Source: an uncultured Rhizobium sp. (GTDB lineage: Bacteria; Pseudomonadota; Alphaproteobacteria; Rhizobiales; Rhizobiaceae). Taken from it: DNA of 64,000 bases. Under the pieces are notes generated by a model. It saw nothing but the letters and a program-made list of their open reading frames with translations. It made no database searches and was not told the DNA's origin. Shown here in pieces: positions 9,156 through 18,014 of the stretch (positions are counted from its first letter, which is position 1; every line of letters begins with the position of its first letter). The position numbers were made by a program, and so were the translations under genes. The stretch covers positions 1-64,000 of the forward strand of contig CAMFHE010000027.1 of NCBI GenBank assembly GCA_945952045.1, written 5' to 3'.

Positions 9156-9482
9156 ATGCAGAGATTCGTTCAGAGCGCCGTCATCGGCGTGCTCCTCCTT
9201 GCCGGCGCCGGCCAGGCGCAGGCCATTTCCCGCTACAATTCGCTGTCGATGAGTTGCGCGGCGGCCAACGAGGCGGCGCGCGCGGAGGGCGCGGTCATCC
9301 TGCGCTATCCGTCGAAGAAAGTGCGCGGCATGACGCTGTTCGAGCGCGCCGTCAGCAGCAGCGCCCAATGCGGCAATCACGAATATGCCGAAACACGCTT
9401 CGTCGCCACGTCCGACACGCCGCGCTGCGCTATCCTCGCCTGCGCGCCCGCAACCGATGACGACTGGTGGCTGCGCCCGTGA
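9156..9482 (+). CDS. small secreted cysteine-containing protein, function unknown
   Basis: 108 residues with a clear Sec signal peptide (hydrophobic core VIGVLLLAGAG, likely cleavage after AQA near residue 23). The mature part of about 85 residues has four cysteines, probably two disulfides, and looks periplasmic. AGAAGGAA precedes the ATG at 9156. I do not recognise the family beyond resembling short hypothetical secreted proteins of rhizobia. It is divergent from the CoA-binding gene. Confidence 0.7.
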   Translation: MQRFVQSAVIGVLLLAGAGQAQAISRYNSLSMSCAAANEAARAEGAVILRYPSKKVRGMTLFERAVSSSAQCGNHEYAETRFVATSDTPRCAILACAPATDDDWWLRP

Positions 9483-9597
9483 CTTTCGAACGGCCGATGA
9501 TAGACAAATAGGCGGCAACGCGAGGGTTCGCCGGCGATTTTGGTGTTGAAGGCGATCCGGCTCTTGTTTTCGCGCCCATGCTGGCTCAGAAGACGGG

Positions 9598-10467
9598 TTG
9601 TCCTCCCCGTTTTCACCGGCTTTCATTCCCGTGTCGCTTGAAATCATCCTTCTCGTTTTGCTCGGCGCTCTCCTGCACGCCACCTGGAATGCCATCGTCA
9701 AAGCCGGCGACGACAAGCTGATCGGCGCGGCGATGATTTCGGCGGGCGGCGGGCTTTGCTGCATTCCCTTCCTGCCCTTCGTGCCGTTTCCGAATATCGA
9801 GGCTCTGCCCTACCTGCTGACATCGGCAGTGCTGCAATTTGCCTATTTCCAGCTGGTCGCCATTGCCTATCGCATCGGCGATATCGGGTTGGTCTATCCG
9901 CTGATGCGCGGCGTCGCACCGTTGATCGTCGCCATGACCAGCGGCTTCATTCTGAAAGAACATCTGAGCGCGACGGCAATCCTCGGCATCACCACCATCT
10001 CCGCCGGCATCATGACGCTGGCCTTCGAGGCGCGTCACGGCAATCGCAACGCCATCCTCGCGGCGCTCGCCAATGCCGCCGTCATCGCCGCCTACACCTT
10101 TGTCGATGGTATCGGCGCACGCCTTTCCGGCAATGCGATCTCTTATACGCTGTGGATGTCGTTGCCGCCGCCGGTGCTATTGTTCGCTTTCGCCTTCTAC
10201 AAGCGCGGCAAGGCCCGGGTCTTTTCCTATGTCGGCCGCACATGGCACCGAGGCCTCCTCGGCGGCGCGGGCTCCACCACCTCCTACGGGTTAGCGCTCT
10301 GGGCAATGACCAAGGCACCCGTCGCCACCGTCGCAGCGCTGCGCGAGACCTCGATCCTGTTCGCCATCGTCATTTCAGTGGTGATTCTCAAGGAGAAGGC
10401 GAGCATCTGGCGCTACGCCGCCGGCGCGATCATCGCGCTCGGCGTTCTGGTGCTGAGGCTGGCCTGA
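9598..10467 (+). CDS. EamA/DMT-family membrane transporter
   Basis: Inner-membrane protein of about 280 residues with around ten helices in two EamA repeats (ILLVLLGALLHATWNAIVK opens the first; a second repeat runs from about 150 to the end). The substrate is unknown; members export metabolites or amino acids. The start is uncertain: the first in-frame start is TTG at 9598, and a GTG at 9631 would begin directly at the first helix. Neither has a good Shine-Dalgarno. It is convergent with the downstream crotonase-family gene, 7 bases apart. Confidence 0.82.
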   Translation: MSSPFSPAFIPVSLEIILLVLLGALLHATWNAIVKAGDDKLIGAAMISAGGGLCCIPFLPFVPFPNIEALPYLLTSAVLQFAYFQLVAIAYRIGDIGLVYPLMRGVAPLIVAMTSGFILKEHLSATAILGITTISAGIMTLAFEARHGNRNAILAALANAAVIAAYTFVDGIGARLSGNAISYTLWMSLPPPVLLFAFAFYKRGKARVFSYVGRTWHRGLLGGAGSTTSYGLALWAMTKAPVATVAALRETSILFAIVISVVILKEKASIWRYAAGAIIALGVLVLRLA

Positions 10468-10474
10468 GCAGAGG

Positions 10475-11305
10475 TCAGTCCTCTTTCCAATGCGGGTGAC
10501 GTTTGCCGAGAAAGGCGCCGATGCCTTCTTCCGCATCGCAGGCGAGCATGTTTTCCACCATGGTCGCGGCAGCGAAGTCGTAGGCCTCCTCGACCGGCAT
10601 TTCGAGCTGGCGATAAAAGGCTTCCTTGCCGATCTTCAGCGCCTGCGGCGATTTCGAGGCGATGACGGAGGCGTATTTGGTTACCACCTGCGCCAGATAT
10701 TGCTTGGGCACGATGCGGTTCACCAGGCCGAAATCCTTGGCGGTGGAGGCATCGATGGTTTCGCCGGTCAGCAGCATTTCCATCGCCTGCTTGCGATGGG
10801 CGGCGCGCGAGACGGCCACCATCGGCGTTGAGCAGAACAGTCCGATATTGACGCCGGGCGTACAGAAGGTCGCGGTATCGGTGCAGATCGCCAGATCGCA
10901 GGAAGCGACGAGCTGGCACCCGGCGGCCGTCGCCAGACCATCGACTTCGGCGATCACCGGCTGTGGCAGTTTCGTGATCTGCAGCATCAGGTCGGCGCAT
11001 TGGCGCATGGTCTTTTCGAAGAAGGCGCGGCCGCGATCCTCATCCTGTCGATGCGCCGTCAGCTCCTTGAGATCGTGTCCGGCGCAAAACACATTGCCGG
11101 CGGCAGCGATGATGACGACCTTGATCGTGCGGTCGGCGGCGACGTTGGAAAGCTCTGCCGCCAGCGCATCCATCATCGCGATGGAAAGCGCATTGGCCGG
11201 CGGGTTGGTCAGCGTCAATCGCAGGACGCCCTCGGTCCGGTCGGCCGTGACCAGCACCGGCGCGTCTTCCGATCCATCTTTCCTGAACGAGACAACTTCC
11301 GCCAT
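10475..11305 (-). CDS. enoyl-CoA hydratase/isomerase-family protein lacking catalytic glutamates
   Basis: Crotonase-fold protein of 276 residues. The oxyanion-hole segments are present (FCAGHDLKEL and GLATAAGCQLVASCDL). In active hydratases two glutamates are needed; here the first position reads Gln (GCQL instead of GCEL) and the second falls in CTPGVNIGL where a Glu is expected after Pro. It therefore resembles the ECHDC3-like subgroup and may not be a hydratase. The ATG at 11305 follows AAGGAGT. Confidence 0.85.
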   Translation of the reverse strand: MAEVVSFRKDGSEDAPVLVTADRTEGVLRLTLTNPPANALSIAMMDALAAELSNVAADRTIKVVIIAAAGNVFCAGHDLKELTAHRQDEDRGRAFFEKTMRQCADLMLQITKLPQPVIAEVDGLATAAGCQLVASCDLAICTDTATFCTPGVNIGLFCSTPMVAVSRAAHRKQAMEMLLTGETIDASTAKDFGLVNRIVPKQYLAQVVTKYASVIASKSPQALKIGKEAFYRQLEMPVEEAYDFAAATMVENMLACDAEEGIGAFLGKRHPHWKED

Positions 11306-11509
11306 GATATGACTCCTTAAATATCCCTCCGGAATTTACCCCCGTGGAGACCACCGGCAAGCCGGGGCGCAGCCGAAAACGGCTTTTCCGGAGGTTTTTC
11401 GGCATACAGGCATCCTTGAACAGCACCTGAAAATTGTGGTGCAATAATACCTCATATATAAGCCATTGATTTTTATGATCTCTTTTTCCGATCGCAAAAA
11501 ACCGTCACC

Positions 11510-11538
11510 TTGACCCTGCCCGGTCGCTCCCGTATAAG
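11510..11538 (+). promoter_or_regulatory. sigma-70-type promoter of rplM-rpsI
   Basis: TTGACC (11510-11515), a 17-base spacer and TATAAG (11533-11538) give a near-consensus housekeeping promoter. The start point would be near 11545, leaving a leader of about 125 bases to rplM. The remainder of the 11306-11671 gap shows no other feature I can support. Confidence 0.75.
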
Positions 11539-11671
11539 CCACGCCAGCATGAAACATCGGCCTTTATGGCCCACGGCATGCGCTTTGGACCGGTTCTTCC
11601 ATCCAAAAAACCAAGCAACAAGAAACGCTCCGCGCTTCCAGCGCCGGGGTCCAACAAGAGAGTAACCGAAA

Positions 11672-12136
11672 ATGGCAACTTTCGTTCAGAAGCCCGCAGA
11701 GGTGGAGAAGAAGTGGGTCATCATCGACGCCGAAGGGCTCGTCGTTGGCCGTCTCGCCTCCCTCATCGCCATGCGCCTGCGCGGCAAGCATAAGGCAACC
11801 TACACCCCCCACGTCGACGACGGCGACAACGTCATCGTCATCAACGCGGAGAAGGTCGCCCTCACCGGCAAGAAGTACAGCGACAAGACCTACTACTGGC
11901 ACACCGGTTATCCGGGTGGCATCAAGGAGCGTACGGCTCGCCAGATCATCGAAGGCCGCTTCCCGGAGCGCGTTCTCGAGAAGGCTATCGAGCGCATGAT
12001 TCCGCGTGGCCCGCTCGGCCGTCGCCAGATGAAGAACCTGCGCGTCTACGCCGGCTCGAACCATCCCCATGAAGCGCAGCAGCCGACCGTCCTCGACGTC
12101 GCCAAGCTGAACAGCAAGAATGTAAGGAGCGCCTGA
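11672..12136 (+). CDS. rplM: 50S ribosomal protein L13
   Basis: L13 is an early assembly protein of the large ribosomal subunit. The 154-residue product has the family hallmarks [16 protein letters not shown] near the start and [19 protein letters not shown] near residues 108-126. It is the first gene of a two-gene operon with rpsI, 2 bases apart, behind a near-consensus promoter. The ATG at 11672 follows GAGAGTAACCGAAA, a modest ribosome site. Confidence 0.99.
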   Translation: MATFVQKPAEVEKKWVIIDAEGLVVGRLASLIAMRLRGKHKATYTPHVDDGDNVIVINAEKVALTGKKYSDKTYYWHTGYPGGIKERTARQIIEGRFPERVLEKAIERMIPRGPLGRRQMKNLRVYAGSNHPHEAQQPTVLDVAKLNSKNVRSA

Positions 12137-12138
12137 TA

Positions 12139-12603
12139 ATGGCCGATCTTTCTTCCCTGAAGGACCTCGCTCCGGCTCAGGACGCTGCCCCGACGCACGT
12201 CCGCAAGGTCGACGCACAGGGCCGCTCCTACGCAACCGGCAAGCGCAAGAACGCCGTTGCCCGCGTCTGGGTCAAGCCGGGCACCGGCAAGATCACGATC
12301 AACGGCAAGGAATTCGGTCATTACTTCGCCCGTCCGGTTCTGCAGATGATCCTGCGCCAGCCGGTCGTCGCTGCTGCCCGTGATGGCCAGTTCGACATCG
12401 TCGCCACCGTTGCCGGTGGTGGTCTTTCCGGTCAGGCCGGTGCCGTTCGTCACGGCATCTCCAAGGCCCTCACCTACTTCGAACCGGGCCTGCGCTCGGT
12501 CCTGAAGAAGGGCGGCTTCCTGACCCGCGACAGCCGCGTCGTCGAACGTAAGAAGTACGGCAAGGCCAAGGCCCGTCGTTCGTTCCAGTTCTCGAAGCGC
12601 TAA
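12139..12603 (+). CDS. rpsI: 30S ribosomal protein S9
   Basis: S9 contacts the P-site tRNA with its basic C-terminal tail. The 154-residue product starts with an acidic, lineage-typical extension, then the conserved core begins at [15 protein letters not shown], and it ends in RRSFQFSKR as expected. AAGGAGCG just before the end of rplM serves as its ribosome site. A terminator follows 25 bases after the stop. Confidence 0.99.
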   Translation: MADLSSLKDLAPAQDAAPTHVRKVDAQGRSYATGKRKNAVARVWVKPGTGKITINGKEFGHYFARPVLQMILRQPVVAAARDGQFDIVATVAGGGLSGQAGAVRHGISKALTYFEPGLRSVLKKGGFLTRDSRVVERKKYGKAKARRSFQFSKR

Positions 12604-12628
12604 TCGCGTCTTCCGATTTGGTTCATGG

Positions 12629-12660
12629 AAAAGGCGGGGCTTTGGCTCCGCCTTTTTCTT
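12629..12660 (+). terminator. Rho-independent terminator of rplM-rpsI
   Basis: AAGGCGG (12631-12637) pairs with CCGCCTT (12648-12654), with further pairing in the loop, followed by a T-run to 12660. Confidence 0.9.
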
Positions 12661-12737
12661 TTGGCGCCGTAACTTGCAAGCGGCCGGACGCTCGCATAAC
12701 ACAGTGCCACCCCTGCGACGCTTGAACTGGAAGCATT

Positions 12738-13688
12738 ATGGCCAAGACCATCGACCATGCATTCACCGCAAAAACCCTGACATCGGCGGCAACCGACCCG
12801 ACCTATGCCGGCACGCTGTCGTTCATGCGCCGCAAATATACCAAGCAGGTGAAGGGTACGGATGCGGTCGTCTGGGGCATTCCCTTCGATGCCGCCACCT
12901 CCAATCGTCCCGGTGCGCGTTTCGGGCCGCAGGCGATCCGCCGCGCCTCTGCGATCTTCGACAACGATCCCCAATATCCCTTCGGCCGCGATCTCTTCGC
13001 CGAGATGGCTGTCGTCGATTATGGCGACTGCCTGCTCGATTACGGCAATCACTGGAAGACGCCGTCGGCCATCGAGAAGGAAGCGGCAAAGCTGCTCTCG
13101 GCCACCGATTTCCTGCTGACGCTCGGCGGCGATCATTTCATCACCTGGCCGCTGTTGAAGGCGCATGCCGCCAAGCACGGGCCGCTCGCCATGGTGCAGT
13201 TCGACGCCCATCAGGACACATGGTTCGATGACGGCAAGCGCATCGACCATGGCTCCTTCGTCGGCCGCGCCGTGCGCGACGGCATTATCGATCCGTCGAA
13301 ATCGATCCAGATCGGCATCCGCACCCATGCGCCCGAGGATTGCGGCGTGCGCATCGTTTATGGCCATGAGGTCGAGGACATGTCGGCGGCGGCGATTGCC
13401 GAAACAATCCTTGAGCATACCCATGGCGCGCCCGCCTACCTGACCTTCGATATCGATTGCCTCGACCCGGCCTTTGCGCCCGGCACCGGCACGCCGGTTG
13501 CCGGCGGGCCGTCGAGCTCAAAAATTCTCTCGGTGCTGCAGCGCCTGCAGGCGCTCGATATTCGCGGCGCCGATGTCGTCGAGGTTGCGCCCGCCTATGA
13601 CCATGCCGATATTACCGCGATCGCCGGTGCGACGGTTGCGATGTACATGCTCGGCCTGCGCGCCGAAGCACTGGCGAAACGCCGTTGA
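12738..13688 (+). CDS. speB: agmatinase-family ureohydrolase
   Basis: Predicted to hydrolyse agmatine to putrescine and urea; related substrates such as guanidinobutyrate are possible, since family members are hard to tell apart. The 316-residue product has all the dinuclear manganese ligands: GGDHF, DAHQD and DIDCLDPAFAPGTGTP. GGAAG stands 6 bases before the ATG at 12738. It lies between the ribosomal operon and argC, linking it loosely to arginine metabolism. Confidence 0.9.
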   Translation: MAKTIDHAFTAKTLTSAATDPTYAGTLSFMRRKYTKQVKGTDAVVWGIPFDAATSNRPGARFGPQAIRRASAIFDNDPQYPFGRDLFAEMAVVDYGDCLLDYGNHWKTPSAIEKEAAKLLSATDFLLTLGGDHFITWPLLKAHAAKHGPLAMVQFDAHQDTWFDDGKRIDHGSFVGRAVRDGIIDPSKSIQIGIRTHAPEDCGVRIVYGHEVEDMSAAAIAETILEHTHGAPAYLTFDIDCLDPAFAPGTGTPVAGGPSSSKILSVLQRLQALDIRGADVVEVAPAYDHADITAIAGATVAMYMLGLRAEALAKRR

Positions 13689-13758
13689 GAAACTGAATCA
13701 ACCGCGTGATAAACTGAGTCGGACACCCATCCCAAGGCATTGAAAAGGCAAGAACGAC

Positions 13759-14691
13759 ATGGCTCCCAAGATCTTCATCGACGGCGAACACGGTACCACC
13801 GGCCTGCAAATCCGCACCCGCATGGCCGGCCGCCGCGACGTCGAACTTCTGTCCATTCCGGAAGCCGAGCGGCGCAATGCGGCGCTGCGCGAGGACCTGC
13901 TCAACAGCGCCGATATCGCCATCCTCTGCCTGCCGGACGATGCGTCGAAGCAGGCAGTTGAAATGCTTGCCGGCAACACCTCGGTGCGCGTGATCGACAC
14001 CTCGACCGCCTATCGCGTGGCGCCGGACTGGACCTATGGCTTTGCCGAAATGGACAAGGCGCAGGCGAACAAGATCCGCTCTGCCCGCCACGTCGCCAAT
14101 CCCGGCTGCTACCCGACCGGCGCCATTGGCCTCATCCGGCCGCTATGCGCTGCCGGCCTTCTGCCGGACACCTATCCGGTCAGCGTCAACGCGGTCTCCG
14201 GTTATACCGGCGGCGGCAAACAGATGATTGCCCAGATGGAAGACCCCAACCATCCCGAAGCGATCACCGCCCCGCACTTCCTTTACGGTCTGACGCTCAA
14301 GCACAAGCATGTGCCGGAGATGACGACCCACGGCCTTCTCAGCCGCGCCCCGATCTTCTCGCCTTCGGTCGGGAATTTCGCGCAAGGCATGATCGTGCAG
14401 GTGCCGCTGTTCCTTGAAGACCTCTCGGGCGATGCGTCGCTCGAATCCATCCATGCGGCGCTGACGGCACATTATGCCGGCCAGGACATCGTCACCGTCG
14501 TGCCGCTGGCCGAAAGCGCAGCCCTGCCCCGCATCGACGCGACCGAACTGGCAGGCAAGGACACGATGAAGCTGTTCGTCTTCGGCACGCCGGGCGCAAA
14601 ACACATCAACCTCGTCGCCCTGCTCGACAATCTCGGCAAGGGCGCTTCGGGGGCTGCGGTGCAGAACATGGATCTGATGCTGTCGGCGTAG
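13759..14691 (+). CDS. argC: N-acetyl-gamma-glutamyl-phosphate reductase (type 2)
   Basis: Third step of arginine synthesis: NADPH-dependent reduction of N-acetylglutamyl phosphate to the semialdehyde. 310 residues, the shorter type-2 form. The N-terminal nucleotide loop reads [13 protein letters not shown] and the active-site cysteine is C117 in NPGCYPTG. It is 70 bases after the agmatinase gene and 14 bases before a small P-loop gene on the same strand. Confidence 0.96.
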   Translation: MAPKIFIDGEHGTTGLQIRTRMAGRRDVELLSIPEAERRNAALREDLLNSADIAILCLPDDASKQAVEMLAGNTSVRVIDTSTAYRVAPDWTYGFAEMDKAQANKIRSARHVANPGCYPTGAIGLIRPLCAAGLLPDTYPVSVNAVSGYTGGGKQMIAQMEDPNHPEAITAPHFLYGLTLKHKHVPEMTTHGLLSRAPIFSPSVGNFAQGMIVQVPLFLEDLSGDASLESIHAALTAHYAGQDIVTVVPLAESAALPRIDATELAGKDTMKLFVFGTPGAKHINLVALLDNLGKGASGAAVQNMDLMLSA

Positions 14692-14705
14692 TCCGGCTGC
14701 CAGTC

Positions 14706-15248
14706 ATGAGCCGATCCGTCGTCCTTTCAGGCTGCTCTGGCGGGGGAAAATCCACGCTTCTGGCGGAGCTTGCCACGCGCGGCTTCGCCACAGTCGAAGA
14801 ACCCGGCCGCCGGATCGTTGCAGACGAATTGCTAAGGGACGGCGCTGCTCTGCCGTGGGTCGATCTCGCCGCCTTTGCCCGGCGCGCAGTCGACATGGCG
14901 ATCGCCGATCACCTGACCGTCCGGGATCAACCGGGCTGGACGTTTTTCGATCGCGGTCTGGTCGATGCGGCAGCGGCGCTGGAATATGCAACGGGGGAAG
15001 ATTCCGTCAGCCAATTGGGCCACGGTATTCGTTATAACGAGCAGGTTTTCCTCACCCCGCCCTGGCCGGAAATCTATGTCGGCGACCGAGAGCGCCGCCA
15101 TGGATATGACGAGGCGGTCGCCGAATATGAGCGACTGGTTTCTGCCTATACGGCGCTCGGCTATCGACTCGCGATCCTGCCGAAAATCGAAGTCGGCCAG
15201 CGGGCCGACTTCATTCTTGCTTCACTATCCGAAGCCGGGAATTCCTGA
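14706..15248 (+). CDS. P-loop NTPase of the AAA_28 (NadR kinase-like) type
   Basis: 180 residues with Walker A GCSGGGKST at about 9-17 and a kinase-like FDRG at about 80-83 followed by an EYATGED segment. The arrangement resembles AAA_28 proteins and nucleoside or nucleotide kinases. No substrate can be named. It begins 14 bases after argC with no clear Shine-Dalgarno, which suggests translational coupling. It is convergent with ctaA, 12 bases apart. Confidence 0.82.
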   Translation: MSRSVVLSGCSGGGKSTLLAELATRGFATVEEPGRRIVADELLRDGAALPWVDLAAFARRAVDMAIADHLTVRDQPGWTFFDRGLVDAAAALEYATGEDSVSQLGHGIRYNEQVFLTPPWPEIYVGDRERRHGYDEAVAEYERLVSAYTALGYRLAILPKIEVGQRADFILASLSEAGNS

Positions 15249-15260
15249 AATCCCCGGCTT

Positions 15261-16343
15261 TTATCCGCGCGGATATTCCCCGATGAAACCGCGCCAATGC
15301 GCGACCGCAAAGCCGAGGACGACGAGCGCACCGCCCTGATGCAGCAGCGCCCAGTGCAGCGGCACCTGCAACACCAGCGTGGTGATGCCGATCATCGCCT
15401 GAAGGGTCACCAGCGCGAACAGCACGACCGAGCGGCGAGCATGGGTCGTGCCAGGGGCTGCGCGCAGCGATGCGATCATATGCATCAGCACCAGTGCAAA
15501 CAGCGCATAGGCGCCGAGGCGGTGGATATATTGCACAGTCTTCGGGTTTTCGAAGAAGTTGATGATCATGGGCTTCTGGATCAGCAGGTCGCCGGGAACC
15601 AGCGAGCCGTCCATCAGCGGCCAGGTGTTGTAGGCAAAGCCCGCATCGAGGCCGGCGACAAGCGCGCCCAGATAGATCTGGAACAGCGCGAAACAGGCGA
15701 TGATGATCGCCATTTTCTTCGAGCGGTCGGTCGGCGCCCGGTCATTGGAATGCGGCGAAAGGCCACGCAGGATCCACATGCAGCCGGCAAAGATCAGACA
15801 GGCGATGATCAGATGCGTCGCCAGGCGATACTGGCTGACATCGGTGCGCACCGCGAGGCCGGACGAAACCATCCACCAGCCGATGAACCCCTGAAAACCG
15901 CCAAGCGCCAGCAGGCCGACCAGCGGCCAGCGCAGGCGGCGCTCGATGCGGCCGGTCACCCAGAAGAATAGCAGCGGCAGCGCGAAGATTACGCCGACGC
16001 TGCGCGCCAGCAGCCGGTGCGACCATTCCCACCAGAAAATGGTCTTGAACTCCTCGACGGTCATGCCCTTGTTGAGCTGCTCATATTGCGGAATGCGCTG
16101 GTAGAGCTGGAATTCCTCTTCCCACTCCGTGGCCGAAAGCGGCGGCACGACCCCATGGATCGGCTTCCACTCCGTGATCGACAGACCTGAGTCGGTCAGC
16201 CGCGTCGCGCCGCCGACGATGACAAGACAGAAAAGAACGACGAGCACGACGCCCAGCCAGATGCGGACGGCGAGCCGGTCGCGATCCTGCCGGTTTCGGG
16301 CGTCGAGAACGGGGCTTTCCCGCAAGGTATGATACGCTGCCAT
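15261..16343 (-). CDS. ctaA: heme A synthase (CtaA/Cox15)
   Basis: Integral membrane enzyme that oxidises the C8 methyl of heme O to give heme A for aa3-type cytochrome oxidase. 360 residues with about eight helices. Conserved histidine motifs can be seen: WWEWSHRLLAR, ATHLIIAC, YIHRLGAYAL and LLHQGGAL; GGATRLTDSGLSITEWKP is the family signature near the N-terminus. The ATG at 16343 follows GAGGAAG; the longer open frame to 16754 is spurious. Confidence 0.96.
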   Translation of the reverse strand: MAAYHTLRESPVLDARNRQDRDRLAVRIWLGVVLVVLFCLVIVGGATRLTDSGLSITEWKPIHGVVPPLSATEWEEEFQLYQRIPQYEQLNKGMTVEEFKTIFWWEWSHRLLARSVGVIFALPLLFFWVTGRIERRLRWPLVGLLALGGFQGFIGWWMVSSGLAVRTDVSQYRLATHLIIACLIFAGCMWILRGLSPHSNDRAPTDRSKKMAIIIACFALFQIYLGALVAGLDAGFAYNTWPLMDGSLVPGDLLIQKPMIINFFENPKTVQYIHRLGAYALFALVLMHMIASLRAAPGTTHARRSVVLFALVTLQAMIGITTLVLQVPLHWALLHQGGALVVLGFAVAHWRGFIGEYPRG

Positions 16344-16469
16344 GATCTTCCTCGTTTCTGGCGGTTGATTTGCCTCACCCGCCCATGCAAAACAAGGCCC
16401 AAACGTTTGCGGCATCCGGTCGCGGCTGGAAAAGCCCGCCTGTTGCGCCCTGAGACCCAAGGATCGATC

Positions 16470-16682
16470 ATGCCCGTTCGCCTGCGCAAATTCATCGGCA
16501 CCGTCCTGCTGATCGTCATCGTCCTGGTCTATGCATTCCTCGCCACGACCATCGCCACGCTGACGCTTGGCGCAGCGCCCTGGTGGGTGCATCTGCTTTA
16601 TTTCACCATTACCGGCCTGCTCTGGATCCTGCCGGCCATGGCGCTGATCAAGTGGATGGCCGGTCCGGCAAAGAAGCCTTAA
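16470..16682 (+). CDS. DUF2842-like small inner-membrane protein
   Basis: 70 residues with two membrane helices (about 10-30 and 40-60) and a positively charged N-terminus, MPVRLRKF. The pattern fits DUF2842 proteins of alphaproteobacteria, often found near ctaA. AAGGA is 7 bases before the ATG at 16470; the frame is open further upstream, but that part is not hydrophobic and has no ribosome site. It is divergent from ctaA. Confidence 0.75.
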   Translation: MPVRLRKFIGTVLLIVIVLVYAFLATTIATLTLGAAPWWVHLLYFTITGLLWILPAMALIKWMAGPAKKP

Positions 16683-16784
16683 CCGGTCGCTAACCCAAGC
16701 ATCGGGAATTTTTCCCTGCCTTGCCCGTGCGTAACCCAATCTGCGCGCGGGCATTCTACACTGCCGGCAAAACCCCCGTTCGTC

Positions 16785-18011
16785 ATGTCAGGGAATTTCA
16801 CCGTGCAGGCCGACACCATTCCTTCGCTTTCCTCCGCACCGGCCGCATGGGCGCAAGAGGTTCGTGCGAACCTGACCATCGAGCTCTTCGACAGCATGGA
16901 GGCGGTGCGCTCCGACTGGGCGGCGCTGGAGCGGGACGAGAACAATTCGCTGCATCACGGCTATGACTGGTGCCGCGCATGGGTGAAGACCCATGATGAA
17001 CCGCTCGCCATCCTGCGCGGGCAGCAGGACGGGCAAACCGTCTTCATCCTGCCACTGGAAATCGTCCGCCATAATATGGTGCGCGTGGCGCAGTTTATTG
17101 CCGGCCGCTTCAGCAACATCAATACCGGCCTGTTTGCGCGGAGCTTTCACGACAATATGACGCCGGCCGATGCGCAGGCGTTGGCCGGGCGCATCGTCGA
17201 GGCGCTCAAGGACCGCGCCGATCTGGTCGCCCTGCGTAATATTCCAGCGCAATGGCGCGGCGCGTCAATGGCGCTGGCTGCCCTGCCCACGGTCGAAAAC
17301 CAGAATCACGCCTTCCAGCTTCCCCTATCGGCAAGCTTCGAGGCAACCCTTCAGCAGCTCAACGCCAAGCGCCGGCGCAAGAAATTCCGCCAGCAGACGC
17401 GGCGGCTGGAAGCCGTCGGCGGCTATGCCCATGTGATCTTTCGCGATACCGCTGAAAAGCATGCCCTGCTCGAAACATTCTTCGAGCAAAAGGCAATCCG
17501 CTTCAAGGCACTCGGACTTCCGAACGTTTTTCACGCGCCTGAGACACAAGGCTTTTTCCATATGCTGCTCGATTCCGGCCGCGACGGTCAGAATGTGCCG
17601 TTGGAATTGCACGCTCTTCGGCTGAAGGGCGAGCATGAGGGTCATATCGCGGCGATTGCCGGCCTGTCGCGCAAGGGCCGGCATGTCATCTGCCAGTTCG
17701 GCTCGATCGACGAATCGGTGATGCCGGACGCCAGCCCCGGCGAATTGCTGTTCTGGCACATGATCGAGCGCGCCTGCGCCGAGGGCGCAGAACTGTTCGA
17801 TTTCGGCATTGGCGACCAGGCCTATAAGCGTTGCTGGTGCACGCAGGAAACCGCGCATTACGATGTCCTGCTGCCGGTCACTGCGCTCGGCCGCCTCGCC
17901 GCCTTCGCCCAGCGCGGCGTAACGCGCACCAAGGCGGCGATCAAGGGCAATGCCCAGATCTACGGCCTCGTGCAGCGCCTGCGCGCCCGCGTCTCGAACG
18001 CAGGCGAATAA
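16785..18011 (+). CDS. GNAT (CelD/BcsL-like) acyltransferase of the polysaccharide locus
   Basis: 408-residue cytoplasmic protein with a C-terminal Acetyltransf_6/CelD-type GNAT domain (about residues 180-340; LQQLNAKRRRKKFRQQTRRL is the typical basic helix, and FDFGIGDQAYKRCW near 345-358 closes the fold). Such proteins accompany cellulose and other exopolysaccharide clusters and may acylate sugar precursors. The ATG at 16785 has no clear Shine-Dalgarno; a GTG at 16803 has AGGGAA 7 bases upstream and is a possible true start. It ends 3 bases before the stop of the convergent Wzc-like gene. Confidence 0.85.
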   Translation: MSGNFTVQADTIPSLSSAPAAWAQEVRANLTIELFDSMEAVRSDWAALERDENNSLHHGYDWCRAWVKTHDEPLAILRGQQDGQTVFILPLEIVRHNMVRVAQFIAGRFSNINTGLFARSFHDNMTPADAQALAGRIVEALKDRADLVALRNIPAQWRGASMALAALPTVENQNHAFQLPLSASFEATLQQLNAKRRRKKFRQQTRRLEAVGGYAHVIFRDTAEKHALLETFFEQKAIRFKALGLPNVFHAPETQGFFHMLLDSGRDGQNVPLELHALRLKGEHEGHIAAIAGLSRKGRHVICQFGSIDESVMPDASPGELLFWHMIERACAEGAELFDFGIGDQAYKRCWCTQETAHYDVLLPVTALGRLAAFAQRGVTRTKAAIKGNAQIYGLVQRLRARVSNAGE

Positions 18012-18014
18012 AGA

